From Nocardioides panaciterrulae (GTDB taxonomy: Bacteria; Actinomycetota; Actinomycetes; Propionibacteriales; Nocardioidaceae): 64,000 nucleotides of DNA. The notes beneath the pieces are model-generated. The model was not told the origin of the DNA. It was given only the letters and a program-made list of their open reading frames with translations, and did no database searches. Location of the stretch: positions 2,540,001-2,604,000 of the forward strand of contig NZ_JACCBG010000001.1 in the NCBI RefSeq assembly GCF_013409645.1. The letters run 5' to 3'. Positions within the stretch are counted from its first letter, which is position 1. Every line of letters begins with the position of its first letter. A program made the position numbers and the translations under genes. This document shows, one piece after another, positions 27,341 through 36,226 of the stretch.

Positions 27341-27360
27341 CATTAGGCGATTCCCTAATG
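27341..27360 (+). promoter_or_regulatory. Palindromic operator in the SatD promoter
   Basis: A perfect inverted repeat CATTAGG-N6-CCTAATG in an unusually AT-rich stretch, 35 nt before the satD-like start. TATCTT (27361-27366) directly after it is a candidate -10, so a bound protein would block transcription. The SatD-like protein itself has a C-terminal helix-turn-helix and is the obvious candidate binder. Confidence 0.65.
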
Positions 27361-27394
27361 TATCTTCGGTTCAGGAAATGACCGGGGAGGGCAG

Positions 27395-27994
27395 ATGTCG
27401 GTGGCCGTGCTCACCGTGGACCAGCGCAGCAGTCGCTCGGGTCCCGACCTCGTGCCCGGGACGCTGGCCGCGCTCGGAGACGTCGCGCTGCTGCGCGGCT
27501 TCGAGCGCACCGCCGGCGACGAGTTCCAGGGCCTCGTCGACGACGCGGGGACGCTGGTGAGGGTCGTCGAGCACCTGCTCCGCGAGGACGCCTGGAACAT
27601 CGGGGTGGGCATCGGCGAGGTCGAGGAGCCGCTGCCCGACCACGCCCGGGCCGGCCGCGGCCCGGCGTACCTCCACGCACGCAGCGCCGTGACCGCTGCG
27701 AAGACCAGCCCGTGGCACCTGCGGGTGGTCGGCGACCCCCCGACGGCGAGGTCGCTGGAGACCACCTTGTGGTTGTGGGCGGTCGTGCTCGGGCGGCGCA
27801 CCGCCCGGGGCTGGGAGGTCGCCGACCTCGTCGAGCAGGGACTCTCCTACGAGCAGTGCGCGAAGCGGCTGGGCATCAGCCAGTCGGCGGTCAGCCAGCG
27901 GGCGCAGGCCGCCGGCCTCGTCGAGGGCCGCCGGGCCCGCGAGCTGGCCACCGAGCTGGCCACCGGCCTGCTGAGCGAGGGCAGCGCCACATGA
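27395..27994 (+). CDS. SatD-family protein with C-terminal helix-turn-helix
   Basis: A 199-residue protein. The N-terminal domain (about 1-115) has the SatD-type motif RTAGDEFQGLV and VGIGEVE, loosely like a nucleotidyl cyclase/GGDEF palm fold. The C-terminal part (about 145-175) is a helix-turn-helix, YEQCAKRLGISQSAVSQRAQ. ATG 27395 has GGGGAGG about 7 nt upstream. It overlaps the next gene by 4 nt. Together with the upstream palindrome it looks like an autoregulated two-gene system of unknown function. Confidence 0.8.
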   Translation: MSVAVLTVDQRSSRSGPDLVPGTLAALGDVALLRGFERTAGDEFQGLVDDAGTLVRVVEHLLREDAWNIGVGIGEVEEPLPDHARAGRGPAYLHARSAVTAAKTSPWHLRVVGDPPTARSLETTLWLWAVVLGRRTARGWEVADLVEQGLSYEQCAKRLGISQSAVSQRAQAAGLVEGRRARELATELATGLLSEGSAT

Positions 27995-28542
27995 GTGCCG
28001 CGAACTACGGGCAGCTGCTGCTCGCGCTGCTCGCCGCGGGCGTCCTCGCGGCCGCCTGGGGCTGGTCCCCGCTCGGCCAGCGGGTGTGGGCCCCGGCCGC
28101 GCTCGTGCTGCTCGCGGCCTCGGCCCTGTGTGCGGCCCTGCCCGACCGGGTCGACCTCGCCGGCCACCTCGGGCACACCGCGCTGGTCACGCTCGCGGGC
28201 GCGCTCGCCGTCCTGGGCGGCGGCCCGGTCACCAGCCGGGTCTTCGGGCTCGTCGACCGGGGCGAGCCGCCGGCCGGCTCGATGGACCGGGCCGGGCAGG
28301 TGCTGCGGGGCGGCGCCTGGATCGGCGCGCTGGAGCGGATCGCGATCTTCGTCTCCCTCACCACCGGCTGGCCCGAGGGCCTCGCGGTCGTGCTGGCCCT
28401 CAAGGGCCTCGGCCGCTACCCCGAGCTGCGGGCCGCCGAGAACGGCGTCCGCACCGGCGCCGCCGAGCGGTTCATCATCGGCACCTTCACCAGCGTGCTC
28501 TGGGCCGCCGCCTGCGCGGGCGTGGTGGTGCTGGTCGCCTGA
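27991..28542 (+). CDS. Membrane protein related to the DUF3307 partners of SatD
   Basis: A 183-residue protein with about five hydrophobic segments. The pattern GALERIAIF, then LALKGLGRYPEL, then AERFIIGTFTS resembles the conserved GxLER / AKSxxRFxEL / AExxLIGTLxS layout of DUF3307 proteins that commonly accompany SatD. It starts at ATG 27991, overlapping the satD stop (ATGA). The function is unknown; the family match is by memory of motif order and should be treated as moderate. Confidence 0.72.
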   Translation: MSAANYGQLLLALLAAGVLAAAWGWSPLGQRVWAPAALVLLAASALCAALPDRVDLAGHLGHTALVTLAGALAVLGGGPVTSRVFGLVDRGEPPAGSMDRAGQVLRGGAWIGALERIAIFVSLTTGWPEGLAVVLALKGLGRYPELRAAENGVRTGAAERFIIGTFTSVLWAAACAGVVVLVA

Positions 28543-28576
28543 GGCGTTGGCCTCGCCCCGGCCCTGCCTGGGCGGG

Positions 28577-28672
28577 TGCAGGAATCCCCGGCTGGCCGGG
28601 GAAACTCTCGCTTGAGGGGCGTTGCAACGCCCATCAAGCGCAGGAACCCCCGGCTGGCCGGGGATTCCTGCA
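28577..28672. repeat. 96-bp near-perfect dyad element, related to the 5-kb array
   Basis: Arms 28577-28601 and 28648-28672 are complementary at 23 of 25 positions. Inner arms CGCTTGA (28609-28615) and TCAAGCG (28634-28640) pair as well, and GTTGCAAC (28621-28628) sits exactly at the centre of symmetry. Each outer arm is itself a small hairpin around CCCCGGC..GCCGGGG. GCAGGAATCCCCGGC and CGTTGCAACGCCC are shared with copy 1 of the array at 5057-5150. It sits between convergent genes and could also terminate transcription. Confidence 0.9.
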
Positions 28673-28758
28673 GCGCTCTCGGGCCCCAGCAACCACAGCA
28701 GCCTCAACCAACGCCAAGCCGTTCTCGCCGGCCGACCCGGCTGACCCGGCGGGACGGC

Positions 28759-30063
28759 TCAGGCCGGGCCCACCACGGCGAGCACCTCGGCGCGGGTGAA
28801 CAGCTCGGCGGCCAGCCCGCGCACCTCCTCGAGGGTGACGCCGTCGATGCGGCGCATCACCTCGTCGATGCTGAGCAGCTCGTCGTGGACCAGCTCGGCC
28901 TTGCCGATGCGCGACATGCGGGAGCCGGAGTCCTCCAGCCCGAGGACCAGCCCGCCGCGGAGCATGCCCTTGCCGCGGGCCAGCTCCTCGGCGCTGATGC
29001 CGTCGGCGGCCACCTTGGCCAGCTCGGCGCGCACGACCGCGAGCACGTCGTCGAGCTTGCTGGGCAGGCAGCCGACCGAGACCCCGACCAGGCCGGAGTC
29101 GGCGTGGTGGCTGGCGAAGGAGAACACCGAGTAGGCCAGGCCGCGATGCTCGCGCACCTCCTGGAAGAGCCGGCTCGAGGTGCCGCCGCCCAGCGCGGTG
29201 TTGAGCACGCCGAGCGCGAAGCGGCGTTCGTCGTGGCGGGTCAGGCCCTCCACGCCGAGCACGACGTTGACCTGCTCGAACGGGCGGCGGGCCTGCACCA
29301 CCCCGGGCGCGACCCGCCGGGTCCGCGTCGCGTGCCGGGGCGGCACCGGCGCCTCCTCGCGGTCGAGCCAGCCGCCGCGGCCGAAGGACTTCTTGACCTG
29401 CCTGACCAGCGCCGTGTGGTCGATGTTGCCGGCGGCGGCCACCACGACGGTCGCGGGCCGGTAGTGGCGCTGGTGGAATCGCGCGATCTGGTCGCGGGTC
29501 AGGCTCGCGATCGACTCCTCGGTGCCGGCGATCGGACGACCCAGCGGGGTGTCCCCCCACGCCTGCGCGGCGAAGAGGTTGTGCACCACGTCGTCGGGGT
29601 CGTCGTCGTGCATCGCGATCTCGTCGAGGATGACGTCCCTCTCGGCCTCGACGTCCTCGGCCGCCAGCCGCGAGCTGGTGATCATGTCGCCGAGCACGTC
29701 CACGGCCAACGGCAGGTCCTCGTCGAGGACCCGGGCGTGGAAGCAGGTGTACTCCTTGGCGGTGAACGCGTTGAACTCGCCTCCGACGGCGTCCAGCTCC
29801 ACGGAGATGTCCAGCGCCGAGCGCTCCTCGGTGCCCTTGAAGAGCAGGTGCTCCAGGAAGTGCGAGCAGCCGTGAAGGCTGGGCGTCTCGTCCCGCGAGC
29901 CCACGCCGACCCAGACCCCGATGCTGGCCGAGCGGACGCCGGCCATCTGCTCGGAGATCACCCGCAACCCGGCCGGCAGGACGGTACGCCGGACCTGCGA
30001 GGTCACCTGGCCCTCGTCGTCGGTGACGGTCTGGATGGTGCGCGTGGTCTGGTTGCCGGTCAC
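28759..30063 (-). CDS. M16 family zinc metallopeptidase (processing peptidase-like)
   Basis: A 434-residue M16 protease with the inverted zinc motif HFLEH (His68, Glu71, His72) and downstream third-ligand region ERDVILDEIAMH. The C-terminal half carries RGLAYSVFSF, typical of the second M16 domain. GTG at 30063 is chosen because GGAGGG lies 5 nt upstream and because the longer frame to 30153 runs through the perfect pnp terminator hairpin (30095-30136). Located after pnp, as in other actinobacteria (PepR). Confidence 0.92.
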   Translation of the reverse strand: MTGNQTTRTIQTVTDDEGQVTSQVRRTVLPAGLRVISEQMAGVRSASIGVWVGVGSRDETPSLHGCSHFLEHLLFKGTEERSALDISVELDAVGGEFNAFTAKEYTCFHARVLDEDLPLAVDVLGDMITSSRLAAEDVEAERDVILDEIAMHDDDPDDVVHNLFAAQAWGDTPLGRPIAGTEESIASLTRDQIARFHQRHYRPATVVVAAAGNIDHTALVRQVKKSFGRGGWLDREEAPVPPRHATRTRRVAPGVVQARRPFEQVNVVLGVEGLTRHDERRFALGVLNTALGGGTSSRLFQEVREHRGLAYSVFSFASHHADSGLVGVSVGCLPSKLDDVLAVVRAELAKVAADGISAEELARGKGMLRGGLVLGLEDSGSRMSRIGKAELVHDELLSIDEVMRRIDGVTLEEVRGLAAELFTRAEVLAVVGPA

Positions 30064-30094
30064 AAGGGCCCTCCGGGTCTTCGCGGGGGTAGAA

Positions 30095-30136
30095 CCGGAC
30101 GACCGGCCAGCAGAAGCCTGCTGGCCGGTCGTCCGG
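30095..30136 (-). terminator. Intrinsic terminator of pnp
   Basis: A perfect 19-bp stem, CCGGACGACCGGCCAGCAG (30095-30113) with 30118-30136, loop AAGC, 24 nt after the pnp stop. Confidence 0.9.
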
Positions 30137-30160
30137 GCGTCATGCCTGGTCACGCAGTGA

Positions 30161-32410
30161 TCACTCCGCGGCCTGGTCCTCGGCGGCCTCGGCGGAGCCC
30201 TCGGACTCCTCGACCACCGGGGTCAGCGACAGCTTGCCGCGGTCGTCGATCTCGGCGATCTGGACCTGGATCTTCTGGCCGACCGAGACGACGTCCTCGA
30301 CCGCCTCGACCCGCTTGCCGCCGGCGAGCGGGCGCAGCTTGCTGATGTGCAGCAGGCCGTCCTTGCCCGGCATGAGCGAGACGAAGGCACCGAAGTTGGT
30401 CGTCTTGACCACGGTGCCGAGGTAGCGCTCGCCGACCTCGGGCATCGTCGGGTTCGCGATCGCGTTGACCGCGGCCCGGGCCGCCTCGGCGGCCTCGCCG
30501 TTGGTCGCACCGATGTAGACGGTGCCGTCGTCCTCGATGGACAGCGTCGCGCCGGTGTCGTCCTGGATCTGGTTGATCACCTTGCCCTTGGGGCCGATGA
30601 CCTCGCCGATCTTGTCCACGGGCACCTTGACGGTGATGATGCGCGGCGCGTGCACCGACATCTCCTCGGGCGCCTCGATCGCCTCGTTCATCACGTCGAG
30701 GATCACCATCCGGGCGTCGCGGGCCTGGGTCAGCGCCTGCGCGAGGACCTCGGCCGGGATGCCGTCGAGCTTGGTGTCGAGCTGCAGCGCGGTGACGAAC
30801 TCGCGGGTGCCGGCGACCTTGAAGTCCATGTCGCCGAACGCGTCCTCGGCGCCGAGGATGTCGGTCAGCGCGACGTACTCCGTCTTGCCGTCGACCTCAC
30901 CGGAGACCAGGCCCATCGCGATGCCGGCCACGGGGGCGCGCAGCGGCACACCCGCCTGCAGCAGGGACAGGGTCGAGGCGCAGACCGAGCCCATCGAGGT
31001 CGAGCCGTTGGAGCCCATCGCCTCGGAGACCTGACGGATGGCGTACGGGAACTCCTCGCGGCTGGGCAGCACCGGGAGCAGTGCCCGCCCGGCCAGCGCG
31101 CCGTGGCCGATCTCGCGCCGCTTCGGCGAGCCGACGCGACCGGTCTCGCCGGTGGAGAACGGCGGGAAGTTGTAGTTGTGCAGGTAGCGGCGGCTGGTCT
31201 CCGGGGAGAGCGTGTCCAGCTTCTGCTCCATGGTCAGCATGTTCAGCGTGGTGACGCCCAGGATCTGGGTCTCGCCGCGCTCGAACAGCGCCGAGCCGTG
31301 GACGCGCGGGATCACGCCGACCTCGGCGTGCAGCGGGCGGATGTCGGCGAGGCCGCGCCCGTCCATGCGCACCTTGTCGCGGAGCACCCGCTGGCGCACG
31401 AGCTCCTTGTTCAGCGAGCGGAACGCCGCGCCGATCTCCTTCTCGCGGCCCTCGAAGTCACCGGCGATCTTCTCGAGCAGGCCGGCCTTGATCTGGTCGA
31501 TGCGCTCCTCGCGCTCCTGCTTGCCGGCGATCGTCAGCGCCTGCGCGGTCTCCTCGCGCACCGCGGCCTCGACCGCGGCGTACACGTCGTCCTCGTAGTC
31601 GAGGAAGACCGGGAACTCCTGGACCGGCTTGGCGGCCTCACGCGCGAGCTCGGCCTGGGCCTCGCACAGCTGCTTGATGAACGGCTTGGCAGCCTCCAGG
31701 CCGCCGGCCACGATCTCCTCGGTCGGCGCCTGGACACCGGACTGCACGAGGTGCCACGTCTTGTCGGTGGACTCGGCCTCGACCATCATGATCGCGACGT
31801 CGCCGGTCTCGGTGACGCGACCCGCCACCACCATGTCGAAGACGGCGTTCTCGAGCTGGCTGTGGCTGGGGAAGCCCACCCACTGGCCCTCGATGAGCGC
31901 GACGCGCACGCCGCCGACCGGGCCGGAGAACGGCAGGCCGGACAGCTGGGTGGAGATCGAGGCCGCGTTGATCGCGAGCACGTCGTACGGCGTGTCGGGG
32001 TCGAGCGCCAGGACGGTGATGACCACCTGGACCTCGTTGCGCAGGCCCTTCTTGAAGGTCGGGCGCAGCGGGCGGTCGATCAGGCGGCAGGTCAGGATCG
32101 CGTCCTCGGACGGGCGACCCTCACGGCGGAAGAACGAGCCCGGGATGCGACCCGCGGCGTACATCCGCTCCTCGACGTCGATGGTGAGGGGGAAGAAGTC
32201 GAAGTGGTCCTTGGGGTGCTTGCCGGCGGTGGTCGCCGACAGCAGCATCGTGTCGTCGTCGAGGTAGGCGGTCACCGAACCGGCGGCCTGACGGGCCAGC
32301 AGCCCGGTCTCGAACTTGACGGTCCGCTGGCCGAACTTGCCGTTGTCGATCACGGTCTCGACGGCGGAGATCACGGGACCCCCGGCGTTGTTCTCGGTCA
32401 AGGGGTTCAT
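30161..32410 (-). CDS. pnp: Polynucleotide phosphorylase / guanosine pentaphosphate synthetase
   Basis: A 749-residue phosphorolytic 3'-5' exoribonuclease. Two RNase PH domains (about 20-240 and 345-560) flank an alpha-helical domain; a KH domain ([16 protein letters not shown]) and an S1 domain ([19 protein letters not shown]) follow, then an acidic tail. [16 protein letters not shown] marks the active second PH domain. In actinobacteria the same protein (GpsI) can also make pppGpp. It lies downstream of rpsO in the usual order. Confidence 0.98.
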   Translation of the reverse strand: MNPLTENNAGGPVISAVETVIDNGKFGQRTVKFETGLLARQAAGSVTAYLDDDTMLLSATTAGKHPKDHFDFFPLTIDVEERMYAAGRIPGSFFRREGRPSEDAILTCRLIDRPLRPTFKKGLRNEVQVVITVLALDPDTPYDVLAINAASISTQLSGLPFSGPVGGVRVALIEGQWVGFPSHSQLENAVFDMVVAGRVTETGDVAIMMVEAESTDKTWHLVQSGVQAPTEEIVAGGLEAAKPFIKQLCEAQAELAREAAKPVQEFPVFLDYEDDVYAAVEAAVREETAQALTIAGKQEREERIDQIKAGLLEKIAGDFEGREKEIGAAFRSLNKELVRQRVLRDKVRMDGRGLADIRPLHAEVGVIPRVHGSALFERGETQILGVTTLNMLTMEQKLDTLSPETSRRYLHNYNFPPFSTGETGRVGSPKRREIGHGALAGRALLPVLPSREEFPYAIRQVSEAMGSNGSTSMGSVCASTLSLLQAGVPLRAPVAGIAMGLVSGEVDGKTEYVALTDILGAEDAFGDMDFKVAGTREFVTALQLDTKLDGIPAEVLAQALTQARDARMVILDVMNEAIEAPEEMSVHAPRIITVKVPVDKIGEVIGPKGKVINQIQDDTGATLSIEDDGTVYIGATNGEAAEAARAAVNAIANPTMPEVGERYLGTVVKTTNFGAFVSLMPGKDGLLHISKLRPLAGGKRVEAVEDVVSVGQKIQVQIAEIDDRGKLSLTPVVEESEGSAEAAEDQAAE

Positions 32411-32672
32411 TCCTATCGATTCGCGGAGCGATCCGCGGCGTCCCGCCGGAGGCGGGGCTCGAAGAGCTCGAGTCTCCCGCCGGTCGCCTTCTCGTGAAGG
32501 GGGGCCGGTCTTCGATCGAGGCCCGCAGATCCCCCACGGCTGCGTTCAGCGTGGTCGGGATCCTGAGAGCCACTACCGAGGACCGGGCCGAAACGTGCGG
32601 GTCGCTCCTGGTGGCAATGATTTCAGTTGTGGTGCTGGTCCGACACTAGCGGTATCGGACCGAAATGCGAGC
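32411..32672 (-). promoter_or_regulatory. Long structured gap and leader between rpsO and pnp
   Basis: No gene is present in these 260 bases. Several inverted repeats stand out, for example CCGCCGG..GGCGGG and CTCGAAGAGCTCGAG around 32445-32475. In other bacteria the pnp leader folds into an RNase III-cleaved hairpin through which PNPase represses its own translation; the position here suggests the same, but that is inference. The pnp promoter must lie here because rpsO ends in a terminator. Confidence 0.45.
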
Positions 32673-32705
32673 GGAGCGGCCGCCCCGAGCTGGGGCAGCC
32701 GCTCC
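32673..32705 (-). terminator. Terminator of rpsO
   Basis: GGAGCGGCcGCCCC (32673-32686) pairs with GGGGCaGCCGCTCC (32692-32705) apart from one mismatch, just after the rpsO stop on the minus strand. Confidence 0.85.
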
Positions 32706-32711
32706 GTGAGG

Positions 32712-32987
32712 TCATCGACGCAGGCCGAGGCGCTCGACGATCGAGCGGTAGCGCGCGATCTCGGTCTTCTGCAGGTAGTTCAGGAGGCGACGGCGCTGAC
32801 CGACCAGCAGCAGCAGACCACGACGGCTGTGGTGGTCGTGCTTGTGCTGCTTGAGGTGCTCGGTGAGGTGGCTGATGCGGTGGCTCAGCAGCGCGATCTG
32901 CACCTCGGGCGAGCCGGTGTCGCCCTCGGTCGTGGCGTACTCGGCGATGATCTTCTTCTTGGTCTCCGCGTCGGTACCGATCGACAT
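32712..32987 (-). CDS. rpsO: Small ribosomal subunit protein S15
   Basis: A 91-residue ribosomal protein with the S15 signature around [20 protein letters not shown] and [13 protein letters not shown]. It binds 16S rRNA early in 30S assembly. ATG at 32987 follows AAGGAG about 9 nt upstream. The hairpin at 32673-32705 ends the transcript before pnp. The 250 bp upstream hold its promoter and the DUF6458 terminator. Confidence 0.98.
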   Translation of the reverse strand: MSIGTDAETKKKIIAEYATTEGDTGSPEVQIALLSHRISHLTEHLKQHKHDHHSRRGLLLLVGQRRRLLNYLQKTEIARYRSIVERLGLRR

Positions 32988-33175
32988 GCGGGGCTCCTTC
33001 CGGCCCGGTGGGCCTGCTCGTTGCGCGGCGCGCCGGGGCCTGTTCACCCGGGCACTCTCGATCCGCGGCCGTTGGACGGCAGTCGTGCGGTGGATCGCCG
33101 CCCGGATCGGTCGACAGACCGGGCCGGACAACCGGGCAAGGCTAGCAGCGCGCCGGGTCGGGCCCCAAAATGCAG

Positions 33176-33209
33176 CCCGGGCCGCCCCGCCGACGCGGGG
33201 AGGCCCGGG
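33176..33209 (-). terminator. Intrinsic terminator of the DUF6458 gene
   Basis: A stem of CCCGGGCCgCCCCGC (33176-33190) with GCGGGG-aGGCCCGGG (33195-33209). On the minus strand it is followed within a few bases by TTTTGG, a rare T run in this genome. Confidence 0.88.
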
Positions 33210-33238
33210 AGTCGCCCTGGGAGTCCTCTGGGGGGAGC

Positions 33239-33484
33239 TCAGACCGCAGGCGGCACGTCGTCGCGGCGCTCGGTCACGGTCCGCGACCCGTCCGCGTGCG
33301 TGGTCACCGCCGACGTACGGCGGCTCCGGTTGGCCTGCACGGCGGTCAGCGCGATCACCAGGAGGCCGGCGAGCGTCAGGATCCAGCCGACCATGGTGAG
33401 GTTCACACCGCTGAGCGCATCCTGCACCGCGAGGGCCAGGATGAGGCCCAGCGCGAGCAGGAAGACACCGAGTCCGTAACCCAT
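33239..33484 (-). CDS. Small DUF6458-type membrane protein
   Basis: An 81-residue protein with two membrane helices (about 3-22 and 28-48) and a charged C-terminal tail. The opening [20 protein letters not shown] and the second helix [16 protein letters not shown] match DUF6458 proteins of actinobacteria, whose function is unknown. Single gene with its own terminator. In the gap before ptsI, the imperfect palindrome CCAGGG-N7-CCCTGG (about 33526-33544) could be an operator for it. Confidence 0.8.
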   Translation of the reverse strand: MGYGLGVFLLALGLILALAVQDALSGVNLTMVGWILTLAGLLVIALTAVQANRSRRTSAVTTHADGSRTVTERRDDVPPAV

Positions 33485-33600
33485 TGCTACTCGTTCCCTT
33501 CGTCCGCCGCCCCGGCGGGACGGTCCAGCCAGGGAGGTACCCCCTGGTCGACGAGACGATGCCCGGCCCGACCGGCGGATAAACGCACCGGCCCGGGCGG

Positions 33601-35364
33601 TCAGCCGCCGAGCAGCGCGAGCACGGCGTCCCGGGCGGCCCGGGGGTCGGAGGCCGACAGGGCCGCCTCCGCCGCCTCCTCACAGGTCTCGATCGACACC
33701 GTCGAGAGCCGCGCGCCCACCGGGCGGACCGCCGCGGCGGCCATCGACAGCGAGGTGACGCCCATGCCGACCAGCGCGCACGCCAGCAGCGGGTCGGCGG
33801 CCGCCTCACCGCAGACGCCGACCGGCTTCCCGGCCTGCCGGCCCGCCTCGGCGGTGATCGCGATCAGCTGCAGCACGGCCGGCTGCCACGGGTCGGTCAG
33901 GTGGGCGAGGTCGGTCGCCATCCGGTCGGCGGCCATCGTGTACTGAGTCAGGTCGTTGGTGCCGATCGACAAGAAGTCCACGACCTCCAGCATCCGGTGC
34001 GCCAGCAGCGCGGCGCTCGGCACCTCCACCATCACGCCCGCCCGCAGGCCGTGGCGACGCACCTGGCCGGCGAACTCCGCGGCCTCCGCGACCGTCGCGA
34101 CCATCGGCGCCATCACCCAGGCCTCGGCCCCGGTGCGCTCGGCCGCGGACGCGATCGCGTCGAGCTGCCGCTCGAGCAGGCCCGGGTTGTCGAAGGACAG
34201 CCGCAGCCCGCGCACGCCGAGGGCGGGGTTCTCCTCGCCCTCGTGGGTCGCGAAGGCGATCGGCTTGTCGGACCCGGCGTCCAGCGTGCGTACGACGACG
34301 TGGCCGCCCTGCCCGACGAACGGCTCGAGCACCCCGGCGTAGATCTCGGCCTGCTCCTCGACCGACGGCTCGTCCCGGCGGTTGAGGAAGCACAGCTCGG
34401 TGCGGAACAGGCCCACCCCCTCGACCGGCGCCTGCGTGGCCGCGCGCGCGGACTCGCCGTCCGCGACGTTCGCCAGGAGCTTGACCGGGGTCCCGTCCGC
34501 GGTGGCGCCGGGACCGCCCCAGGTGGCGAGCACCGCCCGCATCGCGCGGTCGGCCTCCACCCGCTGGCGGGCCAGCGACTCCTCCGGCTCGACCTCGACG
34601 GTGCCGGCGGTGCCGTCCACCAGGAGGGCCGTGCCGCCGGCGATGCCGGTCGCGCCGGCCGTGCCCACCACACAGGGGATGCCCAGCTGGCGGGCGATGA
34701 TCGCGGTGTGGCTGGTCGGCCCCCCGCGCTCGGTGACCAGCGCGAGCACGACCTCCGGGTCCAGGCCGGCGGTGTCGGAGGGCGCGAGGTCCTCGGCCAC
34801 CAGGACCGAGGGTCGGGACGGGTTGGGGACGCCGGGCTCGGGCTCGCCGACGAGCCGGGCGACCAGGCGGCGCTCGATGTCGTGCAGGTCGGTCACCCGC
34901 TCGGCCATCAGCCCACCCATGCTCGTGAACACCGAGACGAACTGCTCGACGCCGGCGCCGACGCCGGCCAACAGGTCCGCGCCGGTGCGCAGCTGCTTGC
35001 GCACCGCCGACCGCAGGCCCTTGTCGCGAGTCAGGCCCGCGCTCGCGAGGAGCACCTCGGCCGCCGCGCCGGAGGCCCGGCCCGCCTTGTGCTCGAAGCC
35101 CTTCGCGACCGCGTCCACGGCGGCGTCGTACGCCGCCAGCGCCTCCTCCTCGCCCGCGAAGCCGCCGGCCCCGAAGGCGGCGACCGCGGCCGGATCGACC
35201 TCGGCCCGCGCCACGAGCGCGGGTCCGTGGGCGACGCCGGGGACGACCGGCGTGCCGTGCAGGAGGGCGGGGGCGCCCGGTGTTGCCCTCGGCGTGGCGC
35301 TCGGGGTGGCGTCCGGCGTGGCGTCCGGGGACCGGTGGGTGTCGGAGCTGGTGACCATGCTCAC
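33601..35364 (-). CDS. ptsI: Phosphoenolpyruvate-protein phosphotransferase (PTS enzyme I)
   Basis: A 587-residue enzyme I, which transfers phosphate from PEP to HPr. The phospho-histidine is His219 in [12 protein letters not shown]. The PEP-binding domain shows [31 protein letters not shown] and the cysteine in [11 protein letters not shown]. The N-terminus has an extra Pro/Thr/Ala-rich stretch ([17 protein letters not shown]) from a short DNA repeat, outside the normal fold. GTG 35364 is the furthest start; GTG/ATG alternatives lie within a few codons. Divergent from the fruR operon. Confidence 0.96.
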   Translation of the reverse strand: MSMVTSSDTHRSPDATPDATPSATPRATPGAPALLHGTPVVPGVAHGPALVARAEVDPAAVAAFGAGGFAGEEEALAAYDAAVDAVAKGFEHKAGRASGAAAEVLLASAGLTRDKGLRSAVRKQLRTGADLLAGVGAGVEQFVSVFTSMGGLMAERVTDLHDIERRLVARLVGEPEPGVPNPSRPSVLVAEDLAPSDTAGLDPEVVLALVTERGGPTSHTAIIARQLGIPCVVGTAGATGIAGGTALLVDGTAGTVEVEPEESLARQRVEADRAMRAVLATWGGPGATADGTPVKLLANVADGESARAATQAPVEGVGLFRTELCFLNRRDEPSVEEQAEIYAGVLEPFVGQGGHVVVRTLDAGSDKPIAFATHEGEENPALGVRGLRLSFDNPGLLERQLDAIASAAERTGAEAWVMAPMVATVAEAAEFAGQVRRHGLRAGVMVEVPSAALLAHRMLEVVDFLSIGTNDLTQYTMAADRMATDLAHLTDPWQPAVLQLIAITAEAGRQAGKPVGVCGEAAADPLLACALVGMGVTSLSMAAAAVRPVGARLSTVSIETCEEAAEAALSASDPRAARDAVLALLGG

Positions 35365-35384
35365 AAGTTAACCCCGAGGCACCC

Positions 35385-35413
35385 TTGACAGTCAACACGT
35401 TCGGGCGTAAAAC
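35385..35413 (+). promoter_or_regulatory. Sigma-70 type promoter of the fruR-fruK-fruA operon
   Basis: TTGACA (35385-35390), a 17-nt spacer, then TAAAAC (35408-35413). AGGAGG follows, ending 6 nt before the fruR start. The AT-rich AACAACATATGCACA just after the -10 is a candidate site for FruR or another regulator. The divergent ptsI start is within 25 bp. Confidence 0.7.
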
Positions 35414-35452
35414 AACATATGCACAGATTGACCGAGGGAGAGGAGGACACCG

Positions 35453-36226
35453 ATGACGATGTATGCAGAGGAACGTCAGCAGGCGATGGCCCAGCTGGTG
35501 GCCGAGCGTGGCCGGCTGTCGGTCGCGATGCTCGCCGAGGAGTACGACGTCACCACCGAGACCGTGCGCCGCGACCTCTCCGTGCTGGAGCGGATCGGCC
35601 TGGTGCGGCGGGTGCACGGTGGCGCCGTGCCGGCGCACAGCCTGGCCGTCATCGAGTCCGGCCTCGTCGAGCGCGACCGGGCCAACACCGACGAGAAGGA
35701 CCGGATCGCCCGCGCCGCCGTGGAGCTGCTCCCGCCGCCCGGGTCGACGGTCCTCCTCGACGCCGGCTCGACCACCAACCGGCTCGCCAGCGCGCTGCCG
35801 CGCGACCACCGGCTCGTCGTCGTCACCCACGCGGTCCCGGTCGCAGCCCGGCTCGCCGGCAACCCGCAGATCGAGCTGCACCTGCTGCCCGGGCGGGTGC
35901 GGTCCACGACCCAGGCCGCGGTCGGCCCGGAGACCGTCTCGGCGCTGGCGAACCTGCGGGTGGACGTGCTGTTCCTCGGCACCAACGGCCTCACCCCGGA
36001 CCACGGCCTCACCACCCCCGACTGGGACGAGGCGGCCACCAAGCGGGCGATGGTCGACACCGCGCGCCGGGTCGTCGTGCTCGCGGACGCCTCCAAGGTC
36101 GGCACCGAGTCCTCGCAGCGGTTCGCCTCCCTCGACCAGGTCGACGTGCTCGTCACCGACGACGCGGTCGCCACCGACGACCGCAAGCGGATCGAGGGCG
36201 CCGGGGTCGAGGTCGTGGTCGCATGA
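35453..36226 (+). CDS. fruR: DeoR-family transcriptional regulator of the fructose operon
   Basis: A 257-residue repressor. An N-terminal helix-turn-helix (about 20-60, with VAMLAEEYDVTTETVRRDLS and RRVHGGAV) is followed by the DeoR C-terminal sugar-phosphate domain with DAGSTTNRLA and FLGTNGLTPDHGLTT. Such regulators usually respond to fructose 1-phosphate and control the downstream kinase and transporter. First gene of the operon; overlaps fruK by 4 nt. An alternative ATG lies two codons downstream. Confidence 0.93.
   Translation: MTMYAEERQQAMAQLVAERGRLSVAMLAEEYDVTTETVRRDLSVLERIGLVRRVHGGAVPAHSLAVIESGLVERDRANTDEKDRIARAAVELLPPPGSTVLLDAGSTTNRLASALPRDHRLVVVTHAVPVAARLAGNPQIELHLLPGRVRSTTQAAVGPETVSALANLRVDVLFLGTNGLTPDHGLTTPDWDEAATKRAMVDTARRVVVLADASKVGTESSQRFASLDQVDVLVTDDAVATDDRKRIEGAGVEVVVA

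Noticed and set aside
27341..27360. IdeR/DtxR iron box
   Set aside because: The TTAGG/CCTAA half-sites fit, but the spacing is 6 rather than 9 and the neighbouring genes are not iron genes; a SatD operator is more likely.
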